From assembly GCF_002005225.1 (NCBI RefSeq), contig NZ_CP019724.1, forward strand, positions 930,001 to 994,000: a DNA stretch of 64,000 nucleotides. The letters run 5' to 3'. The notes under the pieces are model-generated. The model did not search any database. It had not been told where the DNA came from and saw only the letters and a list, made by a program, of their open reading frames with translations. Of this stretch, positions 28,371 through 39,181 are shown in pieces (the stretch's first letter is position 1; the number at the start of each line of letters is the position of its first letter). The position numbers were made by a program, and so were the translations under genes. This DNA is from Streptomyces pactum (GTDB taxonomy: Bacteria > Actinomycetota > Actinomycetes > Streptomycetales > Streptomycetaceae).

Positions 28371-31300
28371 TCAGCGCGTGAAGACCGCCACGGTGCGGCC
28401 CGGCACCTCGAAGGTGCTGGTGCTCTTCGTGTAGGTGGCCGTCCTGACCACGCGGTCAGCACCGGCGGCCTGCACCGGATGCAGCCGGTAGGTGCCTCCG
28501 CCCGGTTCCGACAGCCGCTGGGACTGCCGGTCGGGCGTGGCGTTGAAGACGATGACCAGGTCCCCCAGTCTCATGGTGATCACGCCGGGTGTCTCGTCCT
28601 TGCCCGAGAGCGGGAAGGAGAGCGCCGACTGCACCTGGGCGGCCGTGTCCAGAGAGAAGGCACTCTCCGTGGTACGGATCCTCAGCAGGTCCCGGTAGGC
28701 GGCCGAGGCGCCCTGGATCTGCGGGCAGCCGACCTTCACCGCACCGAGCAGGGGCTTGGCGTAGGGCCACTTGGCCTCGTTGTCGGCGGCCGACGGCAGC
28801 CCGCGGCCGAAGCCGTTGCCGTCCGCGCAGTTCCAGTGGATCGCGTTGTACCAGTCACCACTCTCGAAGGAGTTGCGGTCCAGGGATTTCGAACGCAGCA
28901 GGTCGGTGCCCGCCTGGGAGAGCGCCGGGCCCTGCGAGAGGGTGGCCGTGGCCATCGACAGGATCTGCATGCGGGCTCGGTCGTCGGCGGACGTGTCCGC
29001 CGGGAGCTTGTACGCGAGCGCGTCGAACAGGGTCTCGTTGTCGTGCGCGTCGGCGTAGGCGAGGGCGTCGCCCGGGGCGTCGGCGTATCCGGCGGGAGCG
29101 CCGTTGTAGTCGACCTGGGAGCCCTTGACCTCCTTGCCGCCGGAGTCGATGAAACGGTACTGCCGGAGATTGCCCGTCAGCCCCACCTTGATCAGGTCCT
29201 GGTAGCGCAGCAGGCGGGCCTTCTGCTCGGCCGGGGTGCCGTTGTCCGCGGCGGGGTTGGGGGCGGTGTAGAGGCCGGAGGCGAAGCCCTGCACGCCGGG
29301 GTCGGCGTCGAAGGGCGAGCCGCCGCGCACGGCGTCGCGGGACCGGTCGGAGAAGGTGGCGATGCCGGTGCCGGCCATGTTCTTCTGCGTGGCCTGCTCG
29401 AAGCGGGCGTCGTCGGCCACCTCGCCGAAGTTCCAGCCCTCGCCGTACAGGATGATCTTCTTGCCGTCGACGCCGTCCTTCGTGAGGGTCAGCTCGTCGA
29501 GGGCCTTGCGCACGGCGAGGATGTTGGCCTTCGGGTGGTGGCCCATGAGGTCGAAGCGGAACCCGTCGACCTTGTACTCCTTGGCCCAGGTGACGACCGA
29601 GTCGACGACCAGCTTGCCCATCATGGCGTTCTCGGGAGCCGTGTTGGCGCAGCAGGTCGAGGTGGCGACCGAGCCGTCGGCGAGCAGCCTGTGGTAGTAG
29701 CCGGGCACCACCTTGTCGAGGACCGAGGCGTCGGCCTGGCCGCTCGCGACGGTGTGGTTGTAGACCACGTCCATCACGACCCGCAGGCCGTCCTCGTTGA
29801 GCACCTTGACCAACCTGCGGAACTCGACCGTGCGCCGCGTCCCGTCCGGGTCACTGGAGTAGGAGCCCTCGGGGACGGTGAAGTGATAGGGGTCGTAACC
29901 CCAGTTGTAGGCGTCCTCGGCGGCGGCCTTCGCCACGCACTCCTGCTGCTCGGCGGAGTCGGCCGGATAGGAGGCCAGGTCGCATCCGGGAACGGCCCGG
30001 TCGGCGGCCTCCTCCGGAACGGTCGAGAAGTCGAAGACCGGGAGCAGGTGCACGTACGAGGTGCCGGCCTCGGCCAGAGCACGGAGGTGCCTGCTGCCCG
30101 CCGAGTTCTTCTCGGTGAAGGCGGTGTACGTGCCCCGCTCGGCCGCCGGGACGGTCGAGTCCTCCACGGAGTGGTCACGTACGTGCAGTTCCTGGATCTG
30201 CGCGTCCTTGAGCGGAACGGCCGGGGGTTTGTCCAGCCCGGACCATCCTGCGGGCGCCAGGGACCTGTCCTTCAGATCGACGACGAGACTGTGTGCGGAG
30301 TCGGCCGTCAGTGCCACGGAGTACGGGTCGGTGACCTTGTTGGTGACGGTCCTGCGGACCGTCGGGGCCCACACCGTGACGGCGTACCGGTACGGCTTGC
30401 CCTTCCAGGCGCGGGATCCGGTCACCGACCAGACACCCGTGCCGCCGTCCCGGCGCATGGGTACGCGCCGGCCGTCCAGCTCGAGGGACACGCTCTTGGC
30501 GGTCGGGGCCCAGACGGACAGGGTGGGCCTGCCCCGGTGGTCGAAGACGGGCCCGAGGCGGGCCTTGCGCGCCGCGCCGTAGAGATCGTCCAGCACGCCG
30601 GGGATCTGGACACCCGTCGCCGCGAGCAGCGCGCCGTTGGCGGCCCGCTGCGTGGCGATGAGCTGGCCGCGCAGCGCCTCCCGCACCCGGTCCCGGTCAC
30701 GCGGGTCGACAGACCAGGCGGTGCCGTCCTTCAGGTGCCGGAACTTCGCCTTCTGGGCGTCGCTGAGGGTTGTCGGCACCAGACGCAGCCAGTGCCCCTC
30801 GTGGGAGAGGGCGCCGTCCTTGACGGTGATGTCGCCCTTGGGAGCGTACACGAGCTGCTGGCTGGTGGCGTCGGTGGCCTTGACGTTCCACACCACCGTG
30901 TCCGCGTCGATCCACTGGGCCTTCGAGGCGCCCAGGTCGAGGTCGGGGGCCGAGCCCACGGTCGGCAGCAGGTAGTCGGCGGTTCCGCCGATCAGCCAGA
31001 CGTCCTTGCCGTAGGTGGCGAAGTCCAGAGACCGATCGCTGGCGATGTCCTTCTCGTCACCCTTGTGGATGATGTAGCTGAGGGACGTGGCGCCGTCGGC
31101 GAGGGGTATCTCGAAGGTCACGCCGAAGCTGTCCCTGCCGACCGGCTGCAGCGGCTTCGACCAGTCCGTCGGGTTCGCCGCACCGGTCCAGGTGTGCAGG
31201 CCCCAGCCGTCGTAGTCGCCGTCGGCGCGGTGGTAGTGCAGGACGGCCTTCTTCTCGTCCTGCGGCGGGTAGGCGCCCTCGGGCGCGGTCACCGCCTGTC

Positions 31301-33782
31301 CGTCCTCGCCCTGCTCGATCCAGACCTCACCCGTCTTCGCCGCCTCGAGTGTGCGCCGCGGACCGTCCGCGTCGCCGTCCTTCTCGACGGTGTAGGTCAC
31401 GTCGCCGGCACCGTCGGCCAGCTTCACCCAGGCGAAGGCTCCGTAGGCGTCGCGGCCGGTGAAGTCCGCGGTTCCCGCGGACGACTTGAGCTGCCAGCCG
31501 TCGTAGTCGCCGTCCGTCCGCCGGTAGTGCACCACGGCGTAGGGACGGTCCACCGCGGTCGGTTTCTCGGGGGCGGGGGGTTGGCCGGCGGTGGTGGCGG
31601 CGGTGTCGCTCGTGGTGCGTCCCGCACGGTCGACGACGACTGCCTTGTAGCGCAGCGGCGTCCCGGCACGCACCGTGTCCGGCAGGTGCTGGGTCACCTT
31701 GTACGGGGCGTGGTCGGCCGAACCCAGCGTGCGCCAGGGCCCGTCGCCGACCTGGGCGGCGAACACCACCCGGTTCAGCCCGCCACCGTCCACCTCGGCG
31801 GAGACCTCCACGTCACCGGTCGCACCGGCCGCCGGAGCCCGCACCGACACGGACGGCCTGGTGGCCGGGGTGGCCAGCGGCCTGGCCGCCTTCAGTACCA
31901 CCGCGGACAGCGGCGGCACCTCCACCCGCACCTTCCGGTCCGCGCCGCTGCGCACCCGCGCCGACGACCCGTACACCCCACGGAAGTCCATCCCCGCCGA
32001 GTACGTCGGCACCCCGACCGTCCGGGCCTCCGCCGCGTTGTTCACCGCGACGACGTACTCCACCCGCTGCCTCGCATCGGTGCGCGAGAACGCGTACACA
32101 CCCGGGCTGTCGTCCGCGTACCGCTCCTCCTGCACACCGTCGCGCAACGCAGGATGACGTTTTGTCAGCTTGGACAGGGAAGCGATCGCCCTGTACAGCG
32201 GATGTGTTGGGTCGTACGCGTCCGAGGCATGCGTGCGCTCCGTGCCGATCTGGTCGTCCTCCAGGTAGTCCGGGACCTTCGACGCGAACAGCGTCTGCCG
32301 GGCACCCTTGTCCCCGCCCGGTCCGGTGAAGCCCTGCTCGTCGCCCGCGTAGATCACCGGATTGCCCCGTGACAGGAACATCAGCTCGTGCGCGAACCGG
32401 TCCCGGCGCAGCAGCTCGGCATCGCCCGCGCCCGGGTTGTCCTGACTGATGAAACTGCCGATGCGTCCCATGTCGTGGTTGCCGAGGAAGGTGACCTGCT
32501 CGTAGGCGTTGGCCTTGTCGCTGGTGTAGCGGTGGTCCTGGGCCAGGACGCCGGAGAGGGTGCTCGCAGGCTTGTCCTGGGAGGCGTAGCCGCGGATGGC
32601 GTTCTGCAGCGGGAAGTCGAGCGTGGCGTCGAGCCGGCCCTCGGTCACGTAGGGCGCCGTGACGGCCGGGTCCGAGGAGAGTGTCTCGCCGAAGACGAAG
32701 AAGTCCTCGCGTCCCCTCTTCGCGGCGTAAGCGTCGATCGCGGTCGCCCACTGCGTCCAGAACGGCATGTCGACGTTGCGGACCGTGTCGACGCGGAAGC
32801 CGTCCACGTCGAAGTCCCTGACCCACCTCTGGTAGATCTTCTCCAGGCCCTTGACGACCTCGGGCCGCTCGGTCCACAGGTCGTCGAGACCGGTGTGGTC
32901 GCCGTAGAGGCCGCTCTCGCCGACGAACGTCGAGTCGCCACGGTTGTGGTACATCGTGGGGTCGTTCAGCCACGCCGGGACTTTGGCGTCGGCCTCGTCC
33001 TCGTTCACCACGGGCGTATAGGGGAAGCTGTCCCGGTCGACCTTGCCCATACCGGAGCTGTCGTTGAACGGACGTCCTTGGGTGTCGAGGTAGGGATGGG
33101 AACCCTTGGGGCGGTAGCCGTACTTCTTCTCGGTGTTCGTGACGGTGTCGGCGGTGTGGTTGGTGATGACGTCGAAGAAGACCTTCATGCCCTTGGCGTG
33201 GGCCTTGTCGATGAGTTCAGCGAGCTCGGCGTTGGTGCCGAAGTGCGGGTCGACCTGGGTGAAGTCGGTGATCCAGTAGCCGTGGTAGCCGGCGGACTCG
33301 CCACCGCCCTGCACCGGCTTGTTCTTGAAGATCGGCGCCATCCAGATCGCGGTGGTGCCCAGGCCCTTGATGTAGTCGAGCTTCTTGATCAGGCCCCTCA
33401 GGTCACCCCCCTGGTAGAAGCCCTTGTCCGTCGGGTCGAATCCCGTCGCGGTCCGGTCGCCGCCGAGCCCTCCGCGGTCGTTGGCCCGGGAGCCGTTGGC
33501 GAACCGGTCGGGCAGCAGGAAGTACGCCTGTTCCCGGGTCAGGTCGTGTCGGGCCGGCTCGGCGGCGAGCCGGGCGTCGGACGGCGGACCGGGAGGCCGC
33601 GGTGCCGCGGCTGCCTGCTGGGGTGTGCCCAGCGCCGTGGCGAGCAGTGCGGCCACGACGACCGCGGCGGCCATGGTCGTAGGGCGGCCGGCCGTGGGAC
33701 CCGGCACGGTTCCGTGGTTCGTGCCGCCGGGGCGGCCTCTTCGTCTTCTTCGGCCTCTTCGGTCTGGGAGCGATCCGATCAC
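28371..33782 (-). CDS. pulA: Secreted amylopullulanase (pullulanase-type alpha-1,6-glucosidase with N-terminal GH13 amylase)
   Basis: About 1,803 residues with two GH13 barrels. After a long basic n-region and a hydrophobic core ([12 protein letters not shown], cleavage near AAAAP), the first barrel has catalytic Asp332 (GFRVDTVRN), Glu366 (VFGETLSS) and Asp437 (GNHDMGR). Bacterial pullulanase-associated and Ig-like domains follow (two YDGW-containing repeats, [12 protein letters not shown]). The C-terminal pullulanase barrel has Asp1411 ([10 protein letters not shown]), Glu1448 (LYGEGWNFG) and Asp1581 (DAHDNET). It should hydrolyse alpha-1,4 and alpha-1,6 bonds in starch, glycogen and pullulan outside the cell. 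GTG 33782 overlaps the upstream TGA (GTGA) with GAAGGAA before it; GTG 33707 or ATG 33674 are alternatives. A large enzyme of this design flanks the mal operon in S. coelicolor. Confidence 0.9.
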   Translation of the reverse strand: MIGSLPDRRGRRRRRGRPGGTNHGTVPGPTAGRPTTMAAAVVVAALLATALGTPQQAAAAPRPPGPPSDARLAAEPARHDLTREQAYFLLPDRFANGSRANDRGGLGGDRTATGFDPTDKGFYQGGDLRGLIKKLDYIKGLGTTAIWMAPIFKNKPVQGGGESAGYHGYWITDFTQVDPHFGTNAELAELIDKAHAKGMKVFFDVITNHTADTVTNTEKKYGYRPKGSHPYLDTQGRPFNDSSGMGKVDRDSFPYTPVVNEDEADAKVPAWLNDPTMYHNRGDSTFVGESGLYGDHTGLDDLWTERPEVVKGLEKIYQRWVRDFDVDGFRVDTVRNVDMPFWTQWATAIDAYAAKRGREDFFVFGETLSSDPAVTAPYVTEGRLDATLDFPLQNAIRGYASQDKPASTLSGVLAQDHRYTSDKANAYEQVTFLGNHDMGRIGSFISQDNPGAGDAELLRRDRFAHELMFLSRGNPVIYAGDEQGFTGPGGDKGARQTLFASKVPDYLEDDQIGTERTHASDAYDPTHPLYRAIASLSKLTKRHPALRDGVQEERYADDSPGVYAFSRTDARQRVEYVVAVNNAAEARTVGVPTYSAGMDFRGVYGSSARVRSGADRKVRVEVPPLSAVVLKAARPLATPATRPSVSVRAPAAGATGDVEVSAEVDGGGLNRVVFAAQVGDGPWRTLGSADHAPYKVTQHLPDTVRAGTPLRYKAVVVDRAGRTTSDTAATTAGQPPAPEKPTAVDRPYAVVHYRRTDGDYDGWQLKSSAGTADFTGRDAYGAFAWVKLADGAGDVTYTVEKDGDADGPRRTLEAAKTGEVWIEQGEDGQAVTAPEGAYPPQDEKKAVLHYHRADGDYDGWGLHTWTGAANPTDWSKPLQPVGRDSFGVTFEIPLADGATSLSYIIHKGDEKDIASDRSLDFATYGKDVWLIGGTADYLLPTVGSAPDLDLGASKAQWIDADTVVWNVKATDATSQQLVYAPKGDITVKDGALSHEGHWLRLVPTTLSDAQKAKFRHLKDGTAWSVDPRDRDRVREALRGQLIATQRAANGALLAATGVQIPGVLDDLYGAARKARLGPVFDHRGRPTLSVWAPTAKSVSLELDGRRVPMRRDGGTGVWSVTGSRAWKGKPYRYAVTVWAPTVRRTVTNKVTDPYSVALTADSAHSLVVDLKDRSLAPAGWSGLDKPPAVPLKDAQIQELHVRDHSVEDSTVPAAERGTYTAFTEKNSAGSRHLRALAEAGTSYVHLLPVFDFSTVPEEAADRAVPGCDLASYPADSAEQQECVAKAAAEDAYNWGYDPYHFTVPEGSYSSDPDGTRRTVEFRRLVKVLNEDGLRVVMDVVYNHTVASGQADASVLDKVVPGYYHRLLADGSVATSTCCANTAPENAMMGKLVVDSVVTWAKEYKVDGFRFDLMGHHPKANILAVRKALDELTLTKDGVDGKKIILYGEGWNFGEVADDARFEQATQKNMAGTGIATFSDRSRDAVRGGSPFDADPGVQGFASGLYTAPNPAADNGTPAEQKARLLRYQDLIKVGLTGNLRQYRFIDSGGKEVKGSQVDYNGAPAGYADAPGDALAYADAHDNETLFDALAYKLPADTSADDRARMQILSMATATLSQGPALSQAGTDLLRSKSLDRNSFESGDWYNAIHWNCADGNGFGRGLPSAADNEAKWPYAKPLLGAVKVGCPQIQGASAAYRDLLRIRTTESAFSLDTAAQVQSALSFPLSGKDETPGVITMRLGDLVIVFNATPDRQSQRLSEPGGGTYRLHPVQAAGADRVVRTATYTKSTSTFEVPGRTVAVFTR
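31554..32064. repeat. 511-bp near-identical tract shared with 34763-35273 (copy 1)
   Basis: This stretch inside pulA matches 34763-35273 at a constant offset of 3,209 bp with about three single-base differences, while the sequences on both sides are clearly more diverged. It covers the end of the N-terminal barrel and the following Ig-like domain. Confidence 0.85.
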
Positions 33783-36700
33783 TTGCCGGTTCCTTCCGGT
33801 CGGGTGTCTTCGATGCGCACGCCGGTGGCGCCCAGCAGGGCCCCGTTGTCGGCGCGTTGGGTGGCGATCAGCCGGGCGCGGAGTGCCTGGCCGACGCGGT
33901 CGCGGTCCCGCGGGTCCACGCGGAACGCCGAGGCCTGTGCGTACTGGGGGTAGCGGGATCTCTGGGTCTCGGTCAGCTCGGTCGGTACGAGCCGCAGCCA
34001 CTGTCCCTCGTCGGTCAGTGCGCCGTTCTCGATCGTGAGGTCGCCCTCGGTGGCGTACACCAGTTGCTGACTGGCCACGCCGCTGCCCTCACCCGCCCAC
34101 ACGACGGTGTCGTCACCGATCCAGGTGGCCTCCGCCGCGCGCAGATCGAGGCCGAAGGCGCCACCGGGAGAGGGCGTCAGATAGGTGGGGTCGCCCGCCA
34201 CGCGCCAGACCTCGTGGCCGTGGAGGGAGAAGTCGAGGGCCTCGTCGTCGGGGATGTCCTTCTCCTGCCCCTTGTGCAGGATGTAGCTGAGGGAGGCGGC
34301 TCCGTCGTTCAGCGGCACCTCGAAGACGAGCCCGAAGGGGTCCTCGCGCACCGGCAGGATGGGGTCGTTCCACTCGGGCGGGTCGGCGGACCCCGTCCAG
34401 GTGTGCAGGCCCCATCCCTCGTAGTCGCCGTCGGGCCGGTGGTAGTGCAGCACGGCCTTGGTGACGTCCTGGGGCGGGTAGGCGGACTTGGGCCTGGCCT
34501 TCAGGACCGTCGTGTTGTTCTGCTCGGTCCACACCTCGCCGGACACGGCGACGTCGAGGACGCGCTCGGGTCCGTCGGGGACTCCGTCCTTCTCGATGGT
34601 GAACCGGATGGCACCGGTACCGGAGTCGGGGGTGATCCACGCGAAGGCTCCGTAGGCATCGCGGCCGGTGAACCGGGCCGTCGTACCGTCGGCGGTCCGC
34701 AGCAGCAGGCCGTCGTAGTCGCCGTTCGCGCGCCGGTGGTGGACGACCACGTGGTGTCGCTTCGCGGTCGGTTTCTCGGGGGCGGGGGGTTGGCCGGCGG
34801 TGGTGGCGGCGGTGTCGCTCGCGGTGCGTCCCGCACGGTCGACGACGACTGCCTTGTAGCGCAGCGGCGTCCCGGCACGCACCGTGTCCGGCAGGTGCTG
34901 GGTCACCTTGTACGGGGCGTGGTCGGCCGAACCCAGCGTGCGCCAGGGGCCGTCGCCGACCTGGGCGGCGAACACCACCCGGTTCAGCCCGCCACCGTCC
35001 ACCTCGGCGGAGACCTCCATGTCACCGGTCGCACCGGCCGCCGGAGCCCGCACCGACACGGACGGCCTGGTGGCCGGGGTGGCCAGCGGCCTGGCCGCCT
35101 TCAGTACCACCGCGGACAGCGGCGGCACCTCCACCCGCACCTTCCGGTCCGCGCCGCTGCGCACCCGCGCCGACGACCCGTACACCCCACGGAAGTCCAT
35201 CCCCGCCGAGTACGTCGGCACCCCGACCGTCCGGGCCTCCGCCGCGTTGTTCACCGCGACGACGTACTCCACCTGCCGCTTCGCATCCGTGCGCGAGAAC
35301 GCGTACACACCCGGACCGTCATCGGCGTACCGCTCCTCCTGCACACCGTCACGCAACGCCGGATGACGCTTCGTCAACTGTGAAAGGGAAGCGATCGCCT
35401 TGTACAGCGGATGCGCCGGGTCGTACGCGTCCGAGGCATGCGTACGCTCCGTGCCGATCTGGTCGTCGTCCAGATACTCCGGGACCTTCGACGCGAACAG
35501 CGTCTGTCGGGCGTACACATCGTCCGCCGATCCGGTGAAGCCCTGCTCGTCACCCGCGTAGATCACCGGATTGCCACGGGACAGGAACATCAGCTCGTGC
35601 GCGAACCGGTCCCGGCGCAGCAGCTCGGCATCGCCCGCGCCCGGGTTGTCCTGACTGATGAAACTGCCGATGCGTCCCATGTCGTGACTGCCGAGGAAGG
35701 TCACCTCGCCGTAGGCGTTGGCTTTGTCCGTGGTGTAGCGGTGATCCTGGGCCAGGACGTGCGCGAGGTCGCGCGTGGGACCCCCGCGCGACGCGTAGTT
35801 GCGGAGCGCGGCCTGCAGCGGGAAGTCGAGCGTGGCGTCGAGCCTGCCCTCGGTCAGGTAGGGCGCCATGACGACGGGGTCGGCCGAGAACGCCTCCGCG
35901 AAGATGAAGAAGTCCCGCTTCTTCTGCCGGGCCGCGTAGGCGTCCAGCGCCGTGGCCCACTGGGTCCAGAAGGCCATGTTGACGTTCTTCGCCGTGTCGA
36001 CGCGGAAGCCGTCGATGCCGAAGTCCCGCACCCACGTCTCGTAGATCCGCCGCATGCCCTCGACGACCTCGGGTCGTTCGGTCCACAGGTCGTCGTTGCC
36101 CTTGAAGTCGCCGTACAGGGCGCTCTCGCCGGCGAAGGTGGAGTCACCCCGGTTGTGGTACATCGTGGGGTCGTTCAGCCACGCCGGCACCTTGGTGTCG
36201 TGTTCGCCGGGGCGGGGGCGCGGCGTGTACGGGAAGCCGTCCACGTCGACCTCGCGCATGCCGGAGCTGTCGTCGAAGGGGCGGCCCTCGGCGTCCAGGT
36301 AGGGGAACGCTCCCTTGGAGCGGTAGCCGTACGTCTTCTCCGCGTAGTCGACGGTGTCGGCGGTGTGGTTGGTGATGACGTCGAAGAAGACCTTCATGCC
36401 CTTGGCGTGGGCCTTGTCGACGAGTTCCGCCAGTTCGGCGTTGGTGCCGAAGTGCGGGTCGACCCGGGTGAAGTCGGTGATGGAGTAGCCGTGGTAGCTG
36501 GCCATCTCGGTGCCGCTCATGGTCTGCACGGTCCGGTTCTTGAAGACCGGGGCCATCCAGAGGGCGGTGGTGCCCAGACCCTTGATGTAGTCGAGCTTCT
36601 CGATCAGGCCCCTCAGGTCACCGCCCTGGTAGAAGTGCTTGTCGGTCGGGTCATGGCCGGTCCGCGAGCGGCCGCCGGTCAGGCCGCCCTCGTCGTTGGA

Positions 36701-36919
36701 GGCGGTCCCGTTGGCGAAGCGGTCGGGCAGCACCAGGTAGAACTGCTCGCGCGACGGGGCGGGGCGCGACGGGGCGCGGGCGAGCGCGTGATCGGACGGC
36801 GGTCGCGGGGTCGCGGCGTCCGCGGACGGGGTGGTGGACGGAAGGGCCGGCAGTACGGACAGGATCAGTGCGACGGCCAACAATCGGACGGTTCTGCGCC
36901 GGGACGGTAAACCGGTCAC
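33779..36919 (-). CDS. Secreted GH13 alpha-amylase/PUD protein, truncated tandem paralogue of pulA
   Basis: A 1,046-residue exported enzyme from GTG 36919 with a signal peptide (LLAVALILSVLPALP, cleavage near SADAA). It aligns with the N-terminal ~1,050 residues of the downstream amylopullulanase but lacks its pullulanase barrel. The GH13 residues are Asp308 (GFRVDTAKN), Glu342 (FAEAFSADP) and Asp413 (GSHDMGR), so the amylase active site looks intact. The tail holds an Ig-like domain and two pullulanase-associated beta domains. Its stop overlaps the pulA start by 4 bp, so the pair are cotranslated. It arose by tandem duplication, and part of it is almost identical at DNA level to pulA. Expected to act on alpha-1,4 links of starch or maltodextrin. 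Confidence 0.85.
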   Translation of the reverse strand: MTGLPSRRRTVRLLAVALILSVLPALPSTTPSADAATPRPPSDHALARAPSRPAPSREQFYLVLPDRFANGTASNDEGGLTGGRSRTGHDPTDKHFYQGGDLRGLIEKLDYIKGLGTTALWMAPVFKNRTVQTMSGTEMASYHGYSITDFTRVDPHFGTNAELAELVDKAHAKGMKVFFDVITNHTADTVDYAEKTYGYRSKGAFPYLDAEGRPFDDSSGMREVDVDGFPYTPRPRPGEHDTKVPAWLNDPTMYHNRGDSTFAGESALYGDFKGNDDLWTERPEVVEGMRRIYETWVRDFGIDGFRVDTAKNVNMAFWTQWATALDAYAARQKKRDFFIFAEAFSADPVVMAPYLTEGRLDATLDFPLQAALRNYASRGGPTRDLAHVLAQDHRYTTDKANAYGEVTFLGSHDMGRIGSFISQDNPGAGDAELLRRDRFAHELMFLSRGNPVIYAGDEQGFTGSADDVYARQTLFASKVPEYLDDDQIGTERTHASDAYDPAHPLYKAIASLSQLTKRHPALRDGVQEERYADDGPGVYAFSRTDAKRQVEYVVAVNNAAEARTVGVPTYSAGMDFRGVYGSSARVRSGADRKVRVEVPPLSAVVLKAARPLATPATRPSVSVRAPAAGATGDMEVSAEVDGGGLNRVVFAAQVGDGPWRTLGSADHAPYKVTQHLPDTVRAGTPLRYKAVVVDRAGRTASDTAATTAGQPPAPEKPTAKRHHVVVHHRRANGDYDGLLLRTADGTTARFTGRDAYGAFAWITPDSGTGAIRFTIEKDGVPDGPERVLDVAVSGEVWTEQNNTTVLKARPKSAYPPQDVTKAVLHYHRPDGDYEGWGLHTWTGSADPPEWNDPILPVREDPFGLVFEVPLNDGAASLSYILHKGQEKDIPDDEALDFSLHGHEVWRVAGDPTYLTPSPGGAFGLDLRAAEATWIGDDTVVWAGEGSGVASQQLVYATEGDLTIENGALTDEGQWLRLVPTELTETQRSRYPQYAQASAFRVDPRDRDRVGQALRARLIATQRADNGALLGATGVRIEDTRPEGTGK
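34763..35273. repeat. 511-bp near-identical tract shared with 31554-32064 (copy 2)
   Basis: The second copy of the tract. Differences noted include CGCGGTG versus CGTGGTG near its start and CCATGTC versus CCACGTC in the middle. Near-identity limited to an internal block argues for gene conversion after an older duplication. Confidence 0.85.
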
Positions 36920-37001
36920 GGGGCCTTCTTCTCCTCACCGGTCGAACGGGACGGGCGGCCCGGTGCGCGGCGGCGGGGGCCGGCGCGGACAAGGCGGGCC
37001 A

Positions 37002-37030
37002 CCCGGTCGCCTCGAGGGAGGCGGACCGGG
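37002..37030 (-). terminator. Possible terminator after the alpha-amylase gene
   Basis: CCCGGTCGCCTC (37002-37013) pairs with GAGGCGGACCGGG (37018-37030) with one bulged base. It lies in the 148-bp gap between the amylase and the next amylase-family gene, both on the minus strand. Confidence 0.45.
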
Positions 37031-37067
37031 CGGTCCTTCGGTCGGCGAGACGGAGCGCTCGCCTGGT

Positions 37068-38768
37068 TCAGCTGCGCCAGGAGTCGCTCAGGAGCGTCTT
37101 GCCGCTGGACGGGACGGTGGCGGTGCGGTTGGCGCCGCTCTCCCAGGTGACCTTGCCGGAGGCGTCCTTGCGGAGGTACTTGTACGCGAAGGAGGTGCCG
37201 GCCGGGAGGGCGACGTCGAGCTTCCACACGGGGTAGCTCGCCGGGTCGAGCTTGAGCGCGGCGGCGGGGTTCCAGCTGCCGAGCGCGGCGTTGTCGCCGG
37301 TGACGTAGACGTTCTCGCCCCAGGCGGTGGTGGCGTCGACGCTGAACGAGGCCCCGGCCTTGGCCTCGGGGTCGGGGTCCGGGCCGGTGTCGGAGCAGCT
37401 GGTCGCTCCCGTGTGCAGGGCGAGCGCCGTGTTGCCGCCGAGGGTCGCGGTGAACTGCCCGGAGCCGTTCACGGTGACGGGCTTGCCGCTCTGGACGTCG
37501 CAGTAGGTGCCGGCGGGCAGCGACGTCTGGAAGGTGCGGTTGAGAGAGCCGGACTCGTGGTTGATCGCGACGTAGGCCTTGTCACCGCGGCCGAAGGCGA
37601 TGGCGTTGTTGCCGTTGTCCCACCAGTTGGTGACGCCTGCGCTCCCGGCGGTGTTGCGGAACTCGACCATGCTCGCGATCTCGCGCCAGGCGTGCTGGCA
37701 CTTCCACCCGTCGGTGTGACAGGCGTTGACCTGGCCGTTGTTGGGGCCGCCCGCGTCACTGCTGAACTCGTAGCCGGAGTGCACGTCCGGTGAGCCGTAC
37801 GGCCAGGCCAGCATGAAGACGTGGGCGAGAGTGTAGTTGGCCCCGTCCTTGTAGGTCAGCGTCGTGTTGTGGCGCTCGGTGTCATGGTTGGTCACGAAGG
37901 TGGCGGCCTGGCCGCTGGGGAGGTGGCCCCAGGCCTCCCCGAAGTTCTTCAGGTACGCCAGCTTCTCGCCGGAGAAGATGCGCTTCAGGTCCTTGGCGAA
38001 GGAGAACTCCTGGACGTCACCGGTGCCGGTGTACTGGCCGGGCTGCACGGCCTCGCCGGGCGCCCCGATGGTCTCCTGCTTCCAGTAGACACCCGGGTTG
38101 CTGAGCCTGCCCTTGATGTTGGCGAGGTCACCCGGTGGGATGTGCTTGGCCGCGTCGACGCGGAAGCCGTCCACCCCGAGGGACAGCAGGTCGTTCAGGT
38201 ACCCGGCGATCGTCTTGCGGACGTGCTCCTCGCCGGTGTCCAGGTCGGGCAGGCCGGACAGTTCGCAGTGGTGGACGTTCCAGCTCTCCCCGTAGTTGTC
38301 GATGTCCCTCGTGCAGTCGTCCAGGTCGGACGGCGAGTACAGGCCGGGATAGTTGTACTTGCTGTAGGAGGAACCTGCGGTTCCGGTGCCGGCGCTGTTG
38401 GCCATGTGGTTGATGACCGTGTCGACGACGACCTTGACGCCGGCGGCGTGGCAGGTGCCGATCATGTTCTTGAAGGCGGTGCGGTCGCCCAGCTTCGTGC
38501 CGATCCTGTAGCTGACGGGCTGGTACGCGGTCCACCACTGCGGGCCCTGGACCCGCTCGTTCGGCGGCGACACCTGCACGTACCCGTACCCGGCCGGCCC
38601 GAGGTCGTCGGTACAGGCCTTCGCGACGGAGTTGAAGTTCCACTCGAACATCACCGCGGTGACGTCCTTGTCGCCGGGCGGGTCCGCCTGCGCGGTCCCG
38701 GGTGCCGTGACGACCACAGCGGCTCCCGCCACGAAGGCGAGTGCAGTGGCCACGGTTTTGTTGGCCAT
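37068..38768 (-). CDS. Secreted alpha-amylase with C-terminal CBM20 starch-binding domain
   Basis: A 566-residue enzyme from ATG 38768, with AGGAGG five bases upstream and a signal peptide ending near AQADP. The barrel is of the animal-like GH13 subfamily seen in Streptomyces amylases: [13 protein letters not shown] at the start, Asp205 (FRVDAAKH), Glu232 (WKQETIG), Asp296 (TNHDTER), and the chloride-type Arg region. Residues ~465-566 are a CBM20 ([27 protein letters not shown]). It cuts internal alpha-1,4 bonds of raw starch. Animal-like amylases are the kind that tendamistat-family proteins inhibit, so its sensitivity to the neighbouring inhibitor is an open and testable matter. A 9-bp inverted repeat lies 78 bp upstream. 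Confidence 0.93.
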   Translation of the reverse strand: MANKTVATALAFVAGAAVVVTAPGTAQADPPGDKDVTAVMFEWNFNSVAKACTDDLGPAGYGYVQVSPPNERVQGPQWWTAYQPVSYRIGTKLGDRTAFKNMIGTCHAAGVKVVVDTVINHMANSAGTGTAGSSYSKYNYPGLYSPSDLDDCTRDIDNYGESWNVHHCELSGLPDLDTGEEHVRKTIAGYLNDLLSLGVDGFRVDAAKHIPPGDLANIKGRLSNPGVYWKQETIGAPGEAVQPGQYTGTGDVQEFSFAKDLKRIFSGEKLAYLKNFGEAWGHLPSGQAATFVTNHDTERHNTTLTYKDGANYTLAHVFMLAWPYGSPDVHSGYEFSSDAGGPNNGQVNACHTDGWKCQHAWREIASMVEFRNTAGSAGVTNWWDNGNNAIAFGRGDKAYVAINHESGSLNRTFQTSLPAGTYCDVQSGKPVTVNGSGQFTATLGGNTALALHTGATSCSDTGPDPDPEAKAGASFSVDATTAWGENVYVTGDNAALGSWNPAAALKLDPASYPVWKLDVALPAGTSFAYKYLRKDASGKVTWESGANRTATVPSSGKTLLSDSWRS

Positions 38769-38845
38769 AGTTCCTCCTGATCCACCTGATGCGGATGAGA
38801 GGCCTTCACGCAGCAACGCGCCTTGCCCGGCAGGCCTGTGGGGGG

Positions 38846-38869
38846 ACTTGCTGAAACACGTCAGCAAGT
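38846..38869. promoter_or_regulatory. Candidate MalR/LacI-type operator upstream of the alpha-amylase gene
   Basis: ACTTGCTGA (38846-38854) and TCAGCAAGT (38861-38869) are perfect 9-bp inverted arms around 6 bp. A second related element lies further upstream: GCAAAGTCTTTCGCAAGC (38986-39003) next to CGTTTCAG (39003-39010), the inverse of CTGAAACG also found at the rfbA promoter. Confidence 0.6.
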
Positions 38870-39107
38870 TGTTGCGATCGAGACCGTACGAGCCCCCTCA
38901 TCATCGGTCAACCCTTCACGACGGGACTCTTGCTTCTCCCTCCGGGAACCTCAACATCACCGGCACGAGGCAAAATTGATGCTCTGCAAAGTCTTTCGCA
39001 AGCGTTTCAGCGGTGTTACGTTCAATCACCGCCCGGTCCGGCGGACCGGAGGCCTCGACAGCTGTCGGAGCCCACGCGCCCGGCCCGCCGGACCGGGCTC
39101 CAGCCGG

Positions 39108-39161
39108 GGCTCCGCAGCCTTCATGCCGCCCCGCAGCCCCGACCGGGCCGGCTGCGGAGCC
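39108..39161 (-). terminator. Possible hairpin between the LacI regulator gene and the amylase
   Basis: GGCTCCGCAGCC (39108-39119) and GGCTGCGGAGCC (39150-39161) are exact inverted 12-mers with a 30-nt loop, 20 bp past the LacI gene stop codon, and would end the malE-to-lacI transcript. Confidence 0.6.
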
Positions 39162-39181
39162 TCTCCCCCGGGCCGGTGCGC

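Noticed and set aside
28056..32372. A 1,438-codon plus-strand frame opposite pulA
   Set aside because: The product has no family similarity, while the minus strand encodes two complete GH13 active sites.
39003..39010. CTGAAACG box as a standard -35 element
   Set aside because: It does not match a sigma-70 hexamer; spacing to a -10 could not be fixed, so it is kept only as part of the operator comparison.
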